A stretch of 64,000 nt of DNA from the NCBI GenBank assembly GCA_021636625.1, contig JAJWLX010000004.1:1-64000 (forward strand). The letters run 5' to 3'. Numbering within the stretch: position 1 is the first letter of the stretch; every line of letters starts with the position of its first letter. Position numbers and translations under genes: made by a program. Below the pieces are notes generated by a model, which was given only the letters and a program-made list of their open reading frames with translations, ran no database searches and had not been told where the DNA came from. The stretch is from Prevotella sp. Its GTDB lineage: Bacteria; Bacteroidota; Bacteroidia; Bacteroidales; Bacteroidaceae. Shown here piece after piece: positions 8,058 through 17,469 of this stretch.

Positions 8058-9767
8058 TTAATAACCAGGATTCTGGTCAGCTGAACTTAACTGGTCGTTG
8101 GCATCGATGGCAGCCTGTGGGATAGGGCGCAGAAGCTTCTCGCCTATATACTGGGCTGCCTTATCTCCCATTTCGTAGTTATACTTGGTGCAACGCTCAA
8201 CCAATGTCTTGGTTCTGCGGAGATCCATCCAACGGGCACAGTTACCGAAGTTCTCGCAAGCGCTCTCGTCAAGAATGTTGTCGATGGTGATTGTGCCTGT
8301 AAGTGCAGCAAGACCTGCACGCTGGTGAACTTCGTTGAGGCGGGCCAATGCTTTGGTGTTGTCGCCAGCCTTGAGGTAAGCCTCTGCTGCAACGAGAAAC
8401 AGCTCTGGCAATGTGATGATATGGATATCACGATAGCAGGTATTCTTTTGGTTAGAAGCAGTATGGCTGTCATCAAACTTCTTGCAAGGATTTGAACCGT
8501 AAACCAACTGCTGGTTGTCGTAATAATCCATATCCTTGCCATCCATATTCTGTGCCTCCTTGGTCTTTGAATCCATCGGGATGCGGTAAGTATTCGCTCT
8601 GTTGGCTGGATCTTCTGCCTTCCATGCAGCAAAGTCTGCATCAGTTTCATACCATGCAGAATAGTAACGGGTTACAGGATATCCCTTCAGACTCTCACCA
8701 TTCTTATACCATGTCCAGTAGCCTGTGCCTGCGGCATTGCCCTTGTTTACATCCGGCAATTCCTTCATAAAAGTTGCATCGTAACGCAGGTCACCCTTCT
8801 GGAAGCAATGCAAGGCATAGAGAGTTGGTACATAACTGGAAGTTGTTGCCTTGATAGGATCCTCAGCTCCACCCAGATAGTTGCAGTAGTAGCCGCTCCA
8901 TTCTGTACCACCTGATGTGGTATTATTGGCAGTTGCCAGATCATATTCTACATCCCAGAGGAACTCTGCGTTATCATCGCCAGAACCATCTGCCTTCCAA
9001 AGGCTGGCAAATGGTGTGGTCAACTTTCTGCCTGCAATTACCTCATCGGCAAGAGAAGCTGCCTTGGCAAAGTATTCCTGCTTGCCGAGGTCCCATGCTG
9101 CTGAGAGATAGGTCTTGGCAAGGATAGCCTTGGCTGTTTCCTGACTGATGCGGCCGCCACCCTTGGTTGCTGTTGATGCCTCGAGTACGTTCTGGCTGAT
9201 GACATCCTCCAATTCGCTGATGATGTAGTCATATACTTCTTCAGCAGAAGACTTAGGATATCCGGTTTCTGCAGAAGTTAGGAAATCCTTCATCAAAGGC
9301 ACACCTCCGAAATTATTCACCAGCAGATAATACTCGTATGCTGCCAGGACACGTGCCTCGCCAACGAGCTTGTTCTTCGTGGCATCATCTACTTTAGCAC
9401 TCTGTGCATAGTATGACACAGAGTTGGCAGCACGGATACCTGAATAGAGATAAGTATAGAGATTCTTGATATCACTATTCTCAGGAGTCAAGGTCTCGTA
9501 AGTATTCAATGGCTCGTTCATCTTGTTGCGGGCATCAGCATACATATCTGTACCTGCTGAGAAACAGCTGGTGAACAGAGGTGCCGCATAGACGTCTTGC
9601 AGACGCTGATAGGCGTCGTTTACCAAAGTGTTGAAACCATCCTTGGTAGCGAATGTTTGCTTGTCGCTTACATTCGACTTGTTTTCTGCGTCCAGAAAAT
9701 CGCTACAGCTAGTCATGGTACCCATGCAGCAAGCAGCGAGAGCTACGCTATATAATATCTTTTTCAT
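8058..9767 (-). CDS. SusD-like outer membrane lipoprotein (RagB/SusD family), PUL pair 1
   Basis: A surface lipoprotein that binds oligosaccharide and acts as the lid of the SusC transporter. The 569 residues begin with a lipoprotein signal peptide; Cys21 in MTSCSDFLD is the acylation site. The N-terminal TPR-like region includes FNTLVNDAYQRLQDVYA. The C-terminal SusD part includes NTCYRDIHIITLPELFLVAAEAYL, a typical SusD segment (given here as the stretch around residues 445-470), and ends with RPIPQAAIDAN and NPGY. It follows its SusC partner by 50 bases on the same strand and is last in the operon. The PUL context suggests pectin-derived ligands; this is inference. Confidence 0.93.
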   Translation of the reverse strand: MKKILYSVALAACCMGTMTSCSDFLDAENKSNVSDKQTFATKDGFNTLVNDAYQRLQDVYAAPLFTSCFSAGTDMYADARNKMNEPLNTYETLTPENSDIKNLYTYLYSGIRAANSVSYYAQSAKVDDATKNKLVGEARVLAAYEYYLLVNNFGGVPLMKDFLTSAETGYPKSSAEEVYDYIISELEDVISQNVLEASTATKGGGRISQETAKAILAKTYLSAAWDLGKQEYFAKAASLADEVIAGRKLTTPFASLWKADGSGDDNAEFLWDVEYDLATANNTTSGGTEWSGYYCNYLGGAEDPIKATTSSYVPTLYALHCFQKGDLRYDATFMKELPDVNKGNAAGTGYWTWYKNGESLKGYPVTRYYSAWYETDADFAAWKAEDPANRANTYRIPMDSKTKEAQNMDGKDMDYYDNQQLVYGSNPCKKFDDSHTASNQKNTCYRDIHIITLPELFLVAAEAYLKAGDNTKALARLNEVHQRAGLAALTGTITIDNILDESACENFGNCARWMDLRRTKTLVERCTKYNYEMGDKAAQYIGEKLLRPIPQAAIDANDQLSSADQNPGY

Positions 9768-9817
9768 AATTGTTTCCTTTAATTATATATGAAGTTTAGA
9801 ACTTGATAGGATGAAGC

Positions 9818-12800
9818 TTAGAACTTCAAATTAACACCAAACTGATAGGTTACAGATGCTGGACCACCATTCTGCAGATTCTGTGAAGCCCACTCAGGGT
9901 CAAAGCCCTTGTAGTTGGTGAAGCAGAATGGGTTCAGGATATTCATATAAACACGAAGGTTACGAATACCAGCTTTGCTCACTACATTCTTTGGCAAGGT
10001 ATAACCCAAGGTGATGTTCTTAACCTTGGTGAAAGAGGTCTTCTGATACTGGAAGCCTTCTCCCTTAGCTGAACCCTTGTCGCCGAAGTAACCACCCATG
10101 GATGTATCGCTGTTGTTTGGATAAGGATACTGTCCGTAGTGGGTCTCTGTGGCGGTTGTAATCTCACCTGTCTCATGATTGATGATCGGTGCTCCTGCAG
10201 GGATGTAGTAATCCAGCTGCATGTGAGCATTACCACGGTCGCTATACTTCATAAACTTTTCATGGAAGTAGCTTCGAGACCAGAATCCGCTCTTGGTATA
10301 GAACATAATAGAGAAGTCGAAGCCCTTGAAATAGACATTGGTAGAGAGACTTCCTGTCCAGCGTGGATCGGTGCAGCCATAAATCTGCTTATCGCTGTCG
10401 TCAATCTTGCCGTCATCATTCCAGTCGTTTACGGCTATCTGACCTTCATACCACTTGTATTTCTTACCATATTTCTCGTAGAATTCCTTCAGAGTATAGT
10501 GCTTATCACCATTCATAGTGTGCATAGTTACACCCTTATCGGTGATAACTTCTGTATGAGTATAGTCACGGAGTACGTTCAATGGCTCGCCGATGAACCA
10601 GTTGTTGGCAACCTCATCAATCTTACCATTACTCAATTCCTTGATCTTGTTCCAGTTGCGGGCAAAGTTCACGTTGGCACTCCAAGAGAAGTCCTTCTTG
10701 TTGATGATGTTGAACTGCAAGCCCAACTCGATACCTCTGTTCTGAACAGAACCTACGTTGAAGGTAGAAGTCTTTTCACCAGTTTCCAATGGCACAGAAC
10801 GAGACATAATCTGACCATCTGAAAGACGATTGTAGAAGTCGGCAGTTACATTGATGCGATTCTTCAGGAAACTCAAGTCAAGACCGAGGTCAAACTCCTT
10901 CACTTTCTCCCAGATGAGGGCGGTGTTCACCAATCCGTTAGGATGATAACCCTGTACCTCTGTACCATCGAGTGTTACGTAGGTAGGACCCGTAGCAGAA
11001 GTGATGGTTACATAATCGCCTACGTTGTTGTTACCGGTTACACCGTAAGATACACGGAGCTTGGTATTATCGAGCCAAGAGCTGAACTGCTTCATCCATG
11101 CCTCATCAGAGATACGCCATGCTGCAGCTACTGATGGGAACCATCCCCAACGGTTGCCGTCGGCAAAACGTGAACTACCATCGGTACGAAGAGTAGCCGT
11201 TGCCATATATCTGCCCTTGTAAGAGTAGTTGGCACGGAAGGCGAATGACTCCAGAGATGACTCGTTGTATGAGCTGGAGAGATTCTTGTCGCCACTGGCT
11301 GAACCCAGGTTGTGGAAGGTGGTATGGTCGCTGGCTATACCCTTAGCCTCCTCATACTGATATTCTGTGTTGCTCTTATAGAGAGAGAAAAGAGCCATGG
11401 CACCAATGTTATGATCGCCGAAAGTCTCATTATAGTCTATCTGGTTATCCCAAGTCCAATCCATGCGAGTGGTGTTGCCCACTGAAGCAAAGTTGGTCTT
11501 GTTCTTCTGATAGTAGGTAGAACCTACATCGTTGCCCTCGTTGATACCTGTGGCATAGAAGATACCCTGGCGCTTGTGAGAATAGTTAGGAGAGAAAGTT
11601 GTGGTAAACTTCAATCCCTTCATGATGTTGGCACGAAGATACAGGTTACCCATCATGGTGTATTTCTTGGTCTCATTGGTATAGTTACCATCATAGAGGT
11701 CAATCAATGGGTTGTATGTAGAGGTAAACTGTGCATCAGAACCAAAAGCTGCCTTGGCTCCTGGGTTAGGAATCAAGTTGCCGTCTGTATCTGTAGGAGA
11801 TACGAATGGGTTGAAATAGAATGCGTTTACGTATGGAGAGTAAGTACCATCTGTACATACATCTTCTGTTCTGCTCATAGATAAGTTAACAGAGAAACCT
11901 GCATCAAAAATCTTGGAAAGCTTGGCATCCATGGATCCCTTCAGGTTGAAACGCTCATAGTCGTTGCCTTTGAATACGTTTTCCTCGCCCTGATAACCCA
12001 TACCTACGCGATAGTTTACCTTATCAGTTGCACCTGCAGCACTGACGAAGTGGTTCTGCTGAGCAGCTGTGCGGGTTACCATCTCCTTCCAGTCGTAACC
12101 GTCGAAGCTTGGATCCATCATCAACTCGTAAAGCTTTGAATCCTTGTAGCTGGTTCCTCCCTTACGGGTTAGGAAGGCTGAATTCAAGTCGGTATTCTTG
12201 ATGATGTAGTGTGGATGTCCATCGGCATCAACACCCTTGCGGCTAGAACCGTCATAGCTCTTTCCGTCAAGCGTTGTATATCTGGCAAAACGGTAATCCA
12301 TAAACTCGTTGGCACCCATCATTTCTGGCATACGTGCTGTCTTCTTCACACCATAATATCCATCGTAAGAGATGGTTGCCTTCTGTGCCTTATCTGCACC
12401 CTTGCTACCCTTAGTGGTAATCATGATGACACCGGCAGAAGCACGGGAACCATAGATGGCAGTAGAAGAAGCATCTTTCAATACGTCGATACGGTCGATA
12501 TCGTCTGGATTCAAGAAGTCCATATTGTCGCAAACTACACCATCAATCACATAGAGAGGCTGAGCCTGCTTGTTAATGGAAGCTTGACCACGAACCTGGA
12601 TATTGAAGCCTGCACCTGCACGGCTACCCGACTGGGTGATGTTGACACCCGGCACAGAACCCTGCAAGGACTCTGCAAGATTGGTTGTACCACGAGCGGC
12701 AATCTTATCTGAATTAACAGAGGCGATAGAACCGGTGACATCTCTCTTGCGCATAGTACCATAACCAACGACAACTACCTCATCGAGGGCTGCGTTGTCA

Positions 12801-13093
12801 TCTTCCAGTACGATGTTCCATGATTTCTGACTTCCTACTTTTACCTTCTTTGGCTTGCAGCCGATATAGCTGAAAGTCAATTCTGTATTAGGATTCGCAT
12901 TTTGGATGGTGAAGTTACCATCGAGGTCGGTAATACCACCGGCCTTGCCGCTTTGATCTGTAATGGTTACACCTATCATAGGTTCGCCATTAGCATCCTT
13001 TACGGTACCCTGGATTGTTTTTTGTGCAAATGCAGTAAAACAAACCGAACTCAATGCTAGTGCCATGCTGGCACGTCTTAGTTGTTGATACAT
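9818..13093 (-). CDS. SusC/RagA-family TonB-linked outer membrane protein, PUL pair 1
   Basis: A TonB-dependent beta-barrel importing oligosaccharides with its SusD lid. The 1091 residues start with a Sec signal peptide cleaved near AFAQ. A carboxypeptidase-regulatory-like domain follows (TIQGTVKDANGEPMIGVTI, residues about 27-110). The TonB-box/plug region has DEVVVVGYGTMRKRDVTGS (about 123-141) and the SusC signature VRGQASINKQAQPLYVIDG. The remainder is a 22-strand-type barrel ending in the aromatic residue of VNLKF. There is no N-terminal extension for an anti-sigma interaction. A shared regulatory box lies 43 bp upstream of its -7 element. Confidence 0.95.
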   Translation of the reverse strand: MYQQLRRASMALALSSVCFTAFAQKTIQGTVKDANGEPMIGVTITDQSGKAGGITDLDGNFTIQNANPNTELTFSYIGCKPKKVKVGSQKSWNIVLEDDNAALDEVVVVGYGTMRKRDVTGSIASVNSDKIAARGTTNLAESLQGSVPGVNITQSGSRAGAGFNIQVRGQASINKQAQPLYVIDGVVCDNMDFLNPDDIDRIDVLKDASSTAIYGSRASAGVIMITTKGSKGADKAQKATISYDGYYGVKKTARMPEMMGANEFMDYRFARYTTLDGKSYDGSSRKGVDADGHPHYIIKNTDLNSAFLTRKGGTSYKDSKLYELMMDPSFDGYDWKEMVTRTAAQQNHFVSAAGATDKVNYRVGMGYQGEENVFKGNDYERFNLKGSMDAKLSKIFDAGFSVNLSMSRTEDVCTDGTYSPYVNAFYFNPFVSPTDTDGNLIPNPGAKAAFGSDAQFTSTYNPLIDLYDGNYTNETKKYTMMGNLYLRANIMKGLKFTTTFSPNYSHKRQGIFYATGINEGNDVGSTYYQKNKTNFASVGNTTRMDWTWDNQIDYNETFGDHNIGAMALFSLYKSNTEYQYEEAKGIASDHTTFHNLGSASGDKNLSSSYNESSLESFAFRANYSYKGRYMATATLRTDGSSRFADGNRWGWFPSVAAAWRISDEAWMKQFSSWLDNTKLRVSYGVTGNNNVGDYVTITSATGPTYVTLDGTEVQGYHPNGLVNTALIWEKVKEFDLGLDLSFLKNRINVTADFYNRLSDGQIMSRSVPLETGEKTSTFNVGSVQNRGIELGLQFNIINKKDFSWSANVNFARNWNKIKELSNGKIDEVANNWFIGEPLNVLRDYTHTEVITDKGVTMHTMNGDKHYTLKEFYEKYGKKYKWYEGQIAVNDWNDDGKIDDSDKQIYGCTDPRWTGSLSTNVYFKGFDFSIMFYTKSGFWSRSYFHEKFMKYSDRGNAHMQLDYYIPAGAPIINHETGEITTATETHYGQYPYPNNSDTSMGGYFGDKGSAKGEGFQYQKTSFTKVKNITLGYTLPKNVVSKAGIRNLRVYMNILNPFCFTNYKGFDPEWASQNLQNGGPASVTYQFGVNLKF

Positions 13094-13235
13094 AATGATG
13101 TTTGTTTTGTAGGTTATTATTTCTTGTTTATTTGTTTTGGTCTATTGAAATTTACTAGCGATAAGTATTCGTGTTTCATTTTCGTAAGATCATTAGGAAT
13201 CTTTGATTTTTGATATGAATCTTTGATTTCTGCCA

Positions 13236-13243
13236 CAAAAGTA
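13236..13243 (-). promoter_or_regulatory. -7 element of the SusC1 promoter
   Basis: Minus strand TACTTTTG (TAnnTTTG), about 143 bases upstream of the SusC1 start, so the leader is long. The -33 element is weak, which fits an activator-dependent promoter. Confidence 0.5.
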
Positions 13244-13285
13244 CTAAAAATTATTTAATCTGAACGAATTTTAATGAAAAAATAC

Positions 13286-13297
13286 ACGTAAACGTTT
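13286..13297 (-). promoter_or_regulatory. Putative shared activator box upstream of SusC1
   Basis: ACGTAAACGTTT on the plus strand (AAACGTTTACGT on the minus strand). An identical 12-mer lies upstream of SusC2 (24817-24828), and a variant upstream of the GH28 gene (16922-16933). It starts 43 bp upstream of the -7 element. The AAACGTTT core resembles LacI-family half-site pairs. The regulator is not in the window. Confidence 0.55.
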
Positions 13298-13349
13298 GCG
13301 CTGGAAATATCTACGTCTTAGTGCTTTTATGGCTGGTGGGCAAAAGAAG

Positions 13350-13387
13350 AAGGCTGCATCTTAAGGATAAACCTAAAGATACAGCCT
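13350..13387 (-). terminator. Terminator of the GH28-GH43 operon
   Basis: A 13-bp stem with one mismatch (AAGGCTGCATCTT with AAGATACAGCCTT) and inner AGG/CCT pairing. It lies downstream of the GH43 gene on the minus strand and is closely related in sequence to the terminator at 7981-8020. Confidence 0.8.
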
Positions 13388-13465
13388 TGAATGATTAAGC
13401 GGTATTTTTATATAAAATTCTGATTGATAGCCTAAATATGCTCTTTTATTTATGAGTTCTTTGAA

Positions 13466-15247
13466 CTACTCAAAATGAATCCAGTCGATATCGAAGAAGG
13501 CTGCATCGTTCTTCTTGGCGGTGCGGGTATTGAAGAAACCGAGTTTCGCACCAATCCACTTGCCTTCGCGTACAGTAAACGGATTGCCTATCTTGATAAA
13601 CTTCTTGCCATCCAGGCTGTAGCTCCATTCTGCGATAGCCTGTATCTGGTTGGCGATGCCCTCGCTGTGTACCTTTACGCGAAGCCATACATCCTGGGTG
13701 GCGATGCGGGAAGATGGAATATCATCTACTGCATATTTCACGGTGTATGGTTGAGGCTGCTTGCTGGTCTTGATAGCTACCTGCTTCACTACTTTCTCAG
13801 CCTTGCCCTTTTCTGCCTTCTCACAGGTTACATATTGCAAAACAACGCCTTCGTCCTTGGTATCAACAAACTTGAGTGCAGCATAGTCCATACCCTGCAT
13901 GATCATACCTGCGCTTTCACCGAGAATCTTATCATTCTCCTTATAGGCTTCTGTGCGGTTAGGGATAAACTTCACTTTTGCTGTGGCTGTGAAGTTCTCT
14001 GTAGGGAGCTTCTGAAGCAGGAGGTTAGGGAGATCATATAGATTCTTCACATCCTCTGCCTGCTGTATGCCATAGAGACGCAGCTTCGATTTCCTGGCAT
14101 CGCAGAAGTACCAGTACTGACTGTAAGGACCATTCCACTGCCACTGCAAACCGAGATCTACGCTGTTGAAATCATCTGATTCCATAGGCTGGAAGTTACC
14201 GCTTGATGGCAGGTTTGGCTTCTTCCACTGCTGAACAGGTTCTCCGCAGCCATCGCCATCCTTATCATCTCCGATGACGAGCCAGTCGTTTGCCCATTTG
14301 GCAGGTTGCAGATGAACTACACGACCGTAGGCATGTTTATCCTGGAAGTGGAGGAACCAGTCTTCTCCGTTCTGTGTATCTACCCAGGCTCCCTGATGAG
14401 GGCCGTTTACCTTCTTGTTCTTTCCCTGAGCCATACCCACATACTCCTCGTAAGGACCGTATGGATTCTTGGAACGCAATTCTACCTGCCAGCCATACTT
14501 CACTCCGCCCGCAGGACTCATGATGTAGTAATAGCCGTTGCGCTTGTAGAACTTGGTGCCTTCGATGGTAGGCTGGTCTTCGTGCCCATCATATACGATG
14601 CGTGAAGGACCGATCACCTTGGTACCATCCGGTGACATCGGAGCTACGAAGAGTACCGACTTGATTCCGGCTCTAGAGCCGGCGCAGCCATGCGAAAGAT
14701 AAGCCTTTCCGTCTTCATCCCAAAGAGGGCAGCAGTCGATAAGACCTTTTCCCTTCATCACCCAGGTAATAGGTTCCCAAGGACCACGGGGGTCCTTTGT
14801 CTTGGTCATGAAGAGCCCCTGGTCTGGATCGCCGCAATAGATGTAGAACCATCCGTCGTGATAGCGGATAGAGGGTGCCCACACATAGTTGCCATGCTGA
14901 ACCTTCTTGCGCCAATCCAGTTCGGTTCCCTGGTATTCAGGCAATACAGGATAGTCATCGAGTAGGGCAGCACCGATAATCTCCCAGTTTACCAAGTCTG
15001 TACTGTGCAGAATCTGCAGGCCAGGGAAACACTGGAAGGAAGAGGAAGTCATATAGTAGTCATTACCCACACGGCAGACATCCGGGTCGGAGTAGTCGGC
15101 GTCAATTACTGGATTACGGTACATTCCGTTCTTCAGGTTAGGATTCCATGTCTTGGATGGAGCCTGTGCTTTTACGCTTAGAGAAGAAAGAGGAGTGCTC
15201 AGTGCCATTGTTGCAAGAACACATACAAATGATGATTTGATATTCAT
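13466..15247 (-). CDS. Glycoside hydrolase family 43 enzyme (arabinofuranosidase/xylosidase type)
   Basis: The 593-residue protein has a Sec signal peptide ending near VKAQA. A five-bladed GH43 propeller spans about residues 40-340. Its catalytic-base motif is NPVIDADYSDPDVCR, and the general-acid region is QPTIEGTKFYKRNGYYY. A C-terminal beta-sandwich (about 360-590; NRTEAY, SLDGKKF, GAKLGFF) is the concanavalin-like accessory domain found in GH43 subfamilies that cut arabinose or xylose side chains. The gene starts 35 bases after the GH28 gene, so the two form an operon. The role is probably removal of side chains from pectin. Substrate is not certain. Confidence 0.9.
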   Translation of the reverse strand: MNIKSSFVCVLATMALSTPLSSLSVKAQAPSKTWNPNLKNGMYRNPVIDADYSDPDVCRVGNDYYMTSSSFQCFPGLQILHSTDLVNWEIIGAALLDDYPVLPEYQGTELDWRKKVQHGNYVWAPSIRYHDGWFYIYCGDPDQGLFMTKTKDPRGPWEPITWVMKGKGLIDCCPLWDEDGKAYLSHGCAGSRAGIKSVLFVAPMSPDGTKVIGPSRIVYDGHEDQPTIEGTKFYKRNGYYYIMSPAGGVKYGWQVELRSKNPYGPYEEYVGMAQGKNKKVNGPHQGAWVDTQNGEDWFLHFQDKHAYGRVVHLQPAKWANDWLVIGDDKDGDGCGEPVQQWKKPNLPSSGNFQPMESDDFNSVDLGLQWQWNGPYSQYWYFCDARKSKLRLYGIQQAEDVKNLYDLPNLLLQKLPTENFTATAKVKFIPNRTEAYKENDKILGESAGMIMQGMDYAALKFVDTKDEGVVLQYVTCEKAEKGKAEKVVKQVAIKTSKQPQPYTVKYAVDDIPSSRIATQDVWLRVKVHSEGIANQIQAIAEWSYSLDGKKFIKIGNPFTVREGKWIGAKLGFFNTRTAKKNDAAFFDIDWIHFE

Positions 15248-15282
15248 TGTTATTACTGATAAATAGTTGGTTACTTATTTTG

Positions 15283-16842
15283 CTACGTATTTTTGTTGTT
15301 GTAAACGTAAATACCTTTATTGAGTCCTTTGATATCTTCTGTTTGCGAATTGTTTCTTACAACTCGTCCGCCCAGGTCGTAAACATGATGGTCTGCTTCC
15401 TTTCTGGCTGTAGTGATATTCCTGATGCTCGTTGCTACGGCATTGCATTGGTCATCCCATGACGAATCAAAATCCTTGAGCCATAGAGCCCCACTGCTGA
15501 CCGTGATTTTGGAATTATTCTTGAATATCAGATTATCCACAAAGCGGATATCTATTCCTTTCTTTGCTGAAATCTGCACATTGTCGAGTGTGATGTTTCT
15601 GATATGGCTTTCCGGACGGCCTATCAGGAAAATAGCATTTCCCGCACATATATCTGTGGTCTTTACATTCTGGAGCAAGATGCCGTTGTAGGTTGGGGTC
15701 GTGCTATCTACTGCTCTTGCATTCTCCTTATCTACCAGTGGGTCGCTATTATACTTCTTGTCGTAGAAGCAATCCATGGAGAATGGGTTCTTCACTTTGG
15801 TCATGGTGAAGTTGGTGAACCTGAAATCTTCCTCGCCACCACCACGGAGGGTACCATCCGAATTAATTCCAGTCTTGAGGCGGATACCGGCAGTAGTACC
15901 ATTCATCGTGATATTGTCGAACCATACATGTTTGATGTTATGGGTATAGCTGCCGATGGATGCACCATGGCCAGTTCCGAAATAGCAATCCCATACATGA
16001 ATGTACTGTGCATCATTGTCGCAAACCACGTTATCATCTCCATTACTGATATTGCAGTTGTATATGTTGACGTATGGTCCCCAGATGGCAACACCATCCG
16101 TATTATGAGAAGCTTTGCCTTTTCCTATTTCTGAGGCAGGCTCACTGATTGTAACGTCGTGGATGGTGGCATGGCTGGCCTTTCCACCATTACTGATGGT
16201 GATATTGACACCTGGAGTGTTCAGGATCTTGAAGTTGCGAAGCAAGAAGCGCTTGCCCTGTTCGAAGCGGATCATTGCTCCAGGGTTGAAGGTCTCTTTA
16301 TTCTCCTTTGCAAGCCACCAGCGGGCACCCTGTCCGTCGATGACAGATGTTTCTCCTTCACCTTCTATGATAATATCCGTGATGCCTTTTCCTCTGTTTT
16401 TGCAGCCAATGAAAACAATCTTGCTGTTTGGAGCCTTGCCGTATTCCACTAGTTTTAATGTAGCATTAGCACTTAGGTGGAGGATGGTTTTCGACTTGAT
16501 GCTCAGCACTTCTGTCTGGCTTGTCATCTGGTCTTTGCTGCCAAACATCCATGTACCGGCTGGTATTACGACCATACCGCCATTAGCAGGGACTGCATCA
16601 AGAGCTTTCTGGATAGCTTTTGTGTTGTCTTCTGCGGATGTAGAGGCTCCGTAATCCTTGATGTTGAACGTATTTGCCGATGTGATTTCCGGCAGCTGTG
16701 GCAATTCCACGTCAGTCCAACCTTCAGGTGTGTTCTGTGCTTTTTGCTCAGCAGCCATACCTGTAAATGTCTGTGCCTTGCTCAGGTAAGGCACAAACAC
16801 AAGTACTATGAGTACAATGTTTCTGATCATTCTTTTATTCAT
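15283..16842 (-). CDS. GH28-type polygalacturonase-like beta-helix enzyme with Por-like C-terminal tail
   Basis: The 519-residue protein has a signal peptide (cleaved near LSKAQ) and the beta-helix start NIKDYGASTSAEDNTKAIQK. GH28 catalytic motifs are visible in order: NTDGVAIWG, NGDDNVV, GTGHGASIGS and GIRLKTG (RLK replaces the usual RIK). It probably cleaves galacturonan or a related uronide backbone. The last 35 residues (VYDLGGRVVR, GLNKGIYVYNNK) look like a type IX secretion sorting tail, common on Prevotella secreted proteins. First gene of the GH28-GH43 operon, with a -7 element and box upstream. Confidence 0.88.
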   Translation of the reverse strand: MNKRMIRNIVLIVLVFVPYLSKAQTFTGMAAEQKAQNTPEGWTDVELPQLPEITSANTFNIKDYGASTSAEDNTKAIQKALDAVPANGGMVVIPAGTWMFGSKDQMTSQTEVLSIKSKTILHLSANATLKLVEYGKAPNSKIVFIGCKNRGKGITDIIIEGEGETSVIDGQGARWWLAKENKETFNPGAMIRFEQGKRFLLRNFKILNTPGVNITISNGGKASHATIHDVTISEPASEIGKGKASHNTDGVAIWGPYVNIYNCNISNGDDNVVCDNDAQYIHVWDCYFGTGHGASIGSYTHNIKHVWFDNITMNGTTAGIRLKTGINSDGTLRGGGEEDFRFTNFTMTKVKNPFSMDCFYDKKYNSDPLVDKENARAVDSTTPTYNGILLQNVKTTDICAGNAIFLIGRPESHIRNITLDNVQISAKKGIDIRFVDNLIFKNNSKITVSSGALWLKDFDSSWDDQCNAVATSIRNITTARKEADHHVYDLGGRVVRNNSQTEDIKGLNKGIYVYNNKNT

Positions 16843-16870
16843 AAATTTTTAGGCTTATATTTCTGAATCG

Positions 16871-16878
16871 CAAAGTTA
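16871..16878 (-). promoter_or_regulatory. -7 element of the GH28-GH43 operon promoter
   Basis: Minus strand TAACTTTG, 28 bases upstream of the GH28 start codon. Confidence 0.6.
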
Positions 16879-16921
16879 CAATATTTTTGCCGATTACTGA
16901 TGCTATCATAATATAAATAAT

Positions 16922-16933
16922 ACGAAAACGATT
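16922..16933 (-). promoter_or_regulatory. Putative shared activator box upstream of the GH28 gene
   Basis: ACGAAAACGATT on the plus strand, 10 of 12 identical to the SusC1 and SusC2 boxes. It starts 44 bp upstream of the -7 element, the same distance as at the two SusC promoters. Confidence 0.5.
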
Positions 16934-16950
16934 ACGCTTTTAAAAATCAT

Positions 16951-17008
16951 TCTCCTTTCACAGTCATTAGATTGTGCTTATAATCAGTTGGTTAAGTGTG
17001 AAAGGAGA
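16951..17008 (-). repeat. Inverted copy 1 of a ~56-bp palindrome-ended element
   Basis: The ends TCTCCTTTCAC (16951-16961) and GTGAAAGGAGA (16998-17008) are inverted repeats. Its reverse complement shares TCCTTTCACACTTAAC, GCACAATCTA and GTGAAAGGAGA, in that order and similar spacing, with the copy at 17470-17527. Confidence 0.8.
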
Positions 17009-17133
17009 ATTCTGCACCCCAATAGTACTATGGCAATCAGGGGAAACGACAAAAGAACCAACTGCACTTACCACCGCACCATTTACCTTGAGCTGAAACA
17101 ACAATAATAATCAGCAGAAAGGACTATTAATGT

Positions 17134-17443
17134 AAGGAGAAGGCAACTTAGTCAAAAGGAGAAAGCAACTATCACAAAAGGAATAGAAAAGGCTTCTTTC
17201 TATCGGATGACCCGGGTCATCCATATAGATGACGGCAGTGAGCCATATAGATGACCCGAGTCATCCATATAGACGAGCTTAGGCATCCATCCGATAAATC
17301 GTCTCTTTTCGCCTTCCACTATCTATCCCTCATCCTTCTGGCTACTATGCTTCATCCCAACATTCATAATAAAAACACCCACTATTCACTATCAAGACGC
17401 TCACTATTCATTATCCACATCGCCATATTTAAGCTTAGTCATC
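17134..17443. repeat. Degenerate tandem array with 22-bp period (14 units)
   Basis: Unit starts by alignment: 17134, 17156, 17178, 17200 (21 nt), 17221, 17243, 17265, 17287 (25 nt), 17312, 17334, 17356, 17378, 17400 and 17422. Neighbouring units are most alike: AAGGAGAA at the first two, CCATATAGA at 17221/17243/17265, CCTTC at 17312/17334, CACTATTCA at 17380/17402. One unit contains the perfect palindrome GGATGACCCGGGTCATCC (17205-17222). Confidence 0.75.
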
Positions 17444-17469
17444 AATTACCAACTCAAAATAAAGTGATT

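Larger units (their letters stand above)
13094..13465. other. Intergenic region between SusC1 and the GH43 gene
   Basis: This 372-base gap holds the SusC1 promoter elements, the shared box, a 20-bp-spaced direct repeat (AATCTTTGATTT at 13198 and 13218) and the GH43 terminator. No additional gene is visible. Confidence 0.7.

Noticed and set aside
17134..17443. CRISPR array
   Set aside because: Units are only 22 bp, drift in sequence and have no constant repeat alternating with unique spacers; no cas genes are present.
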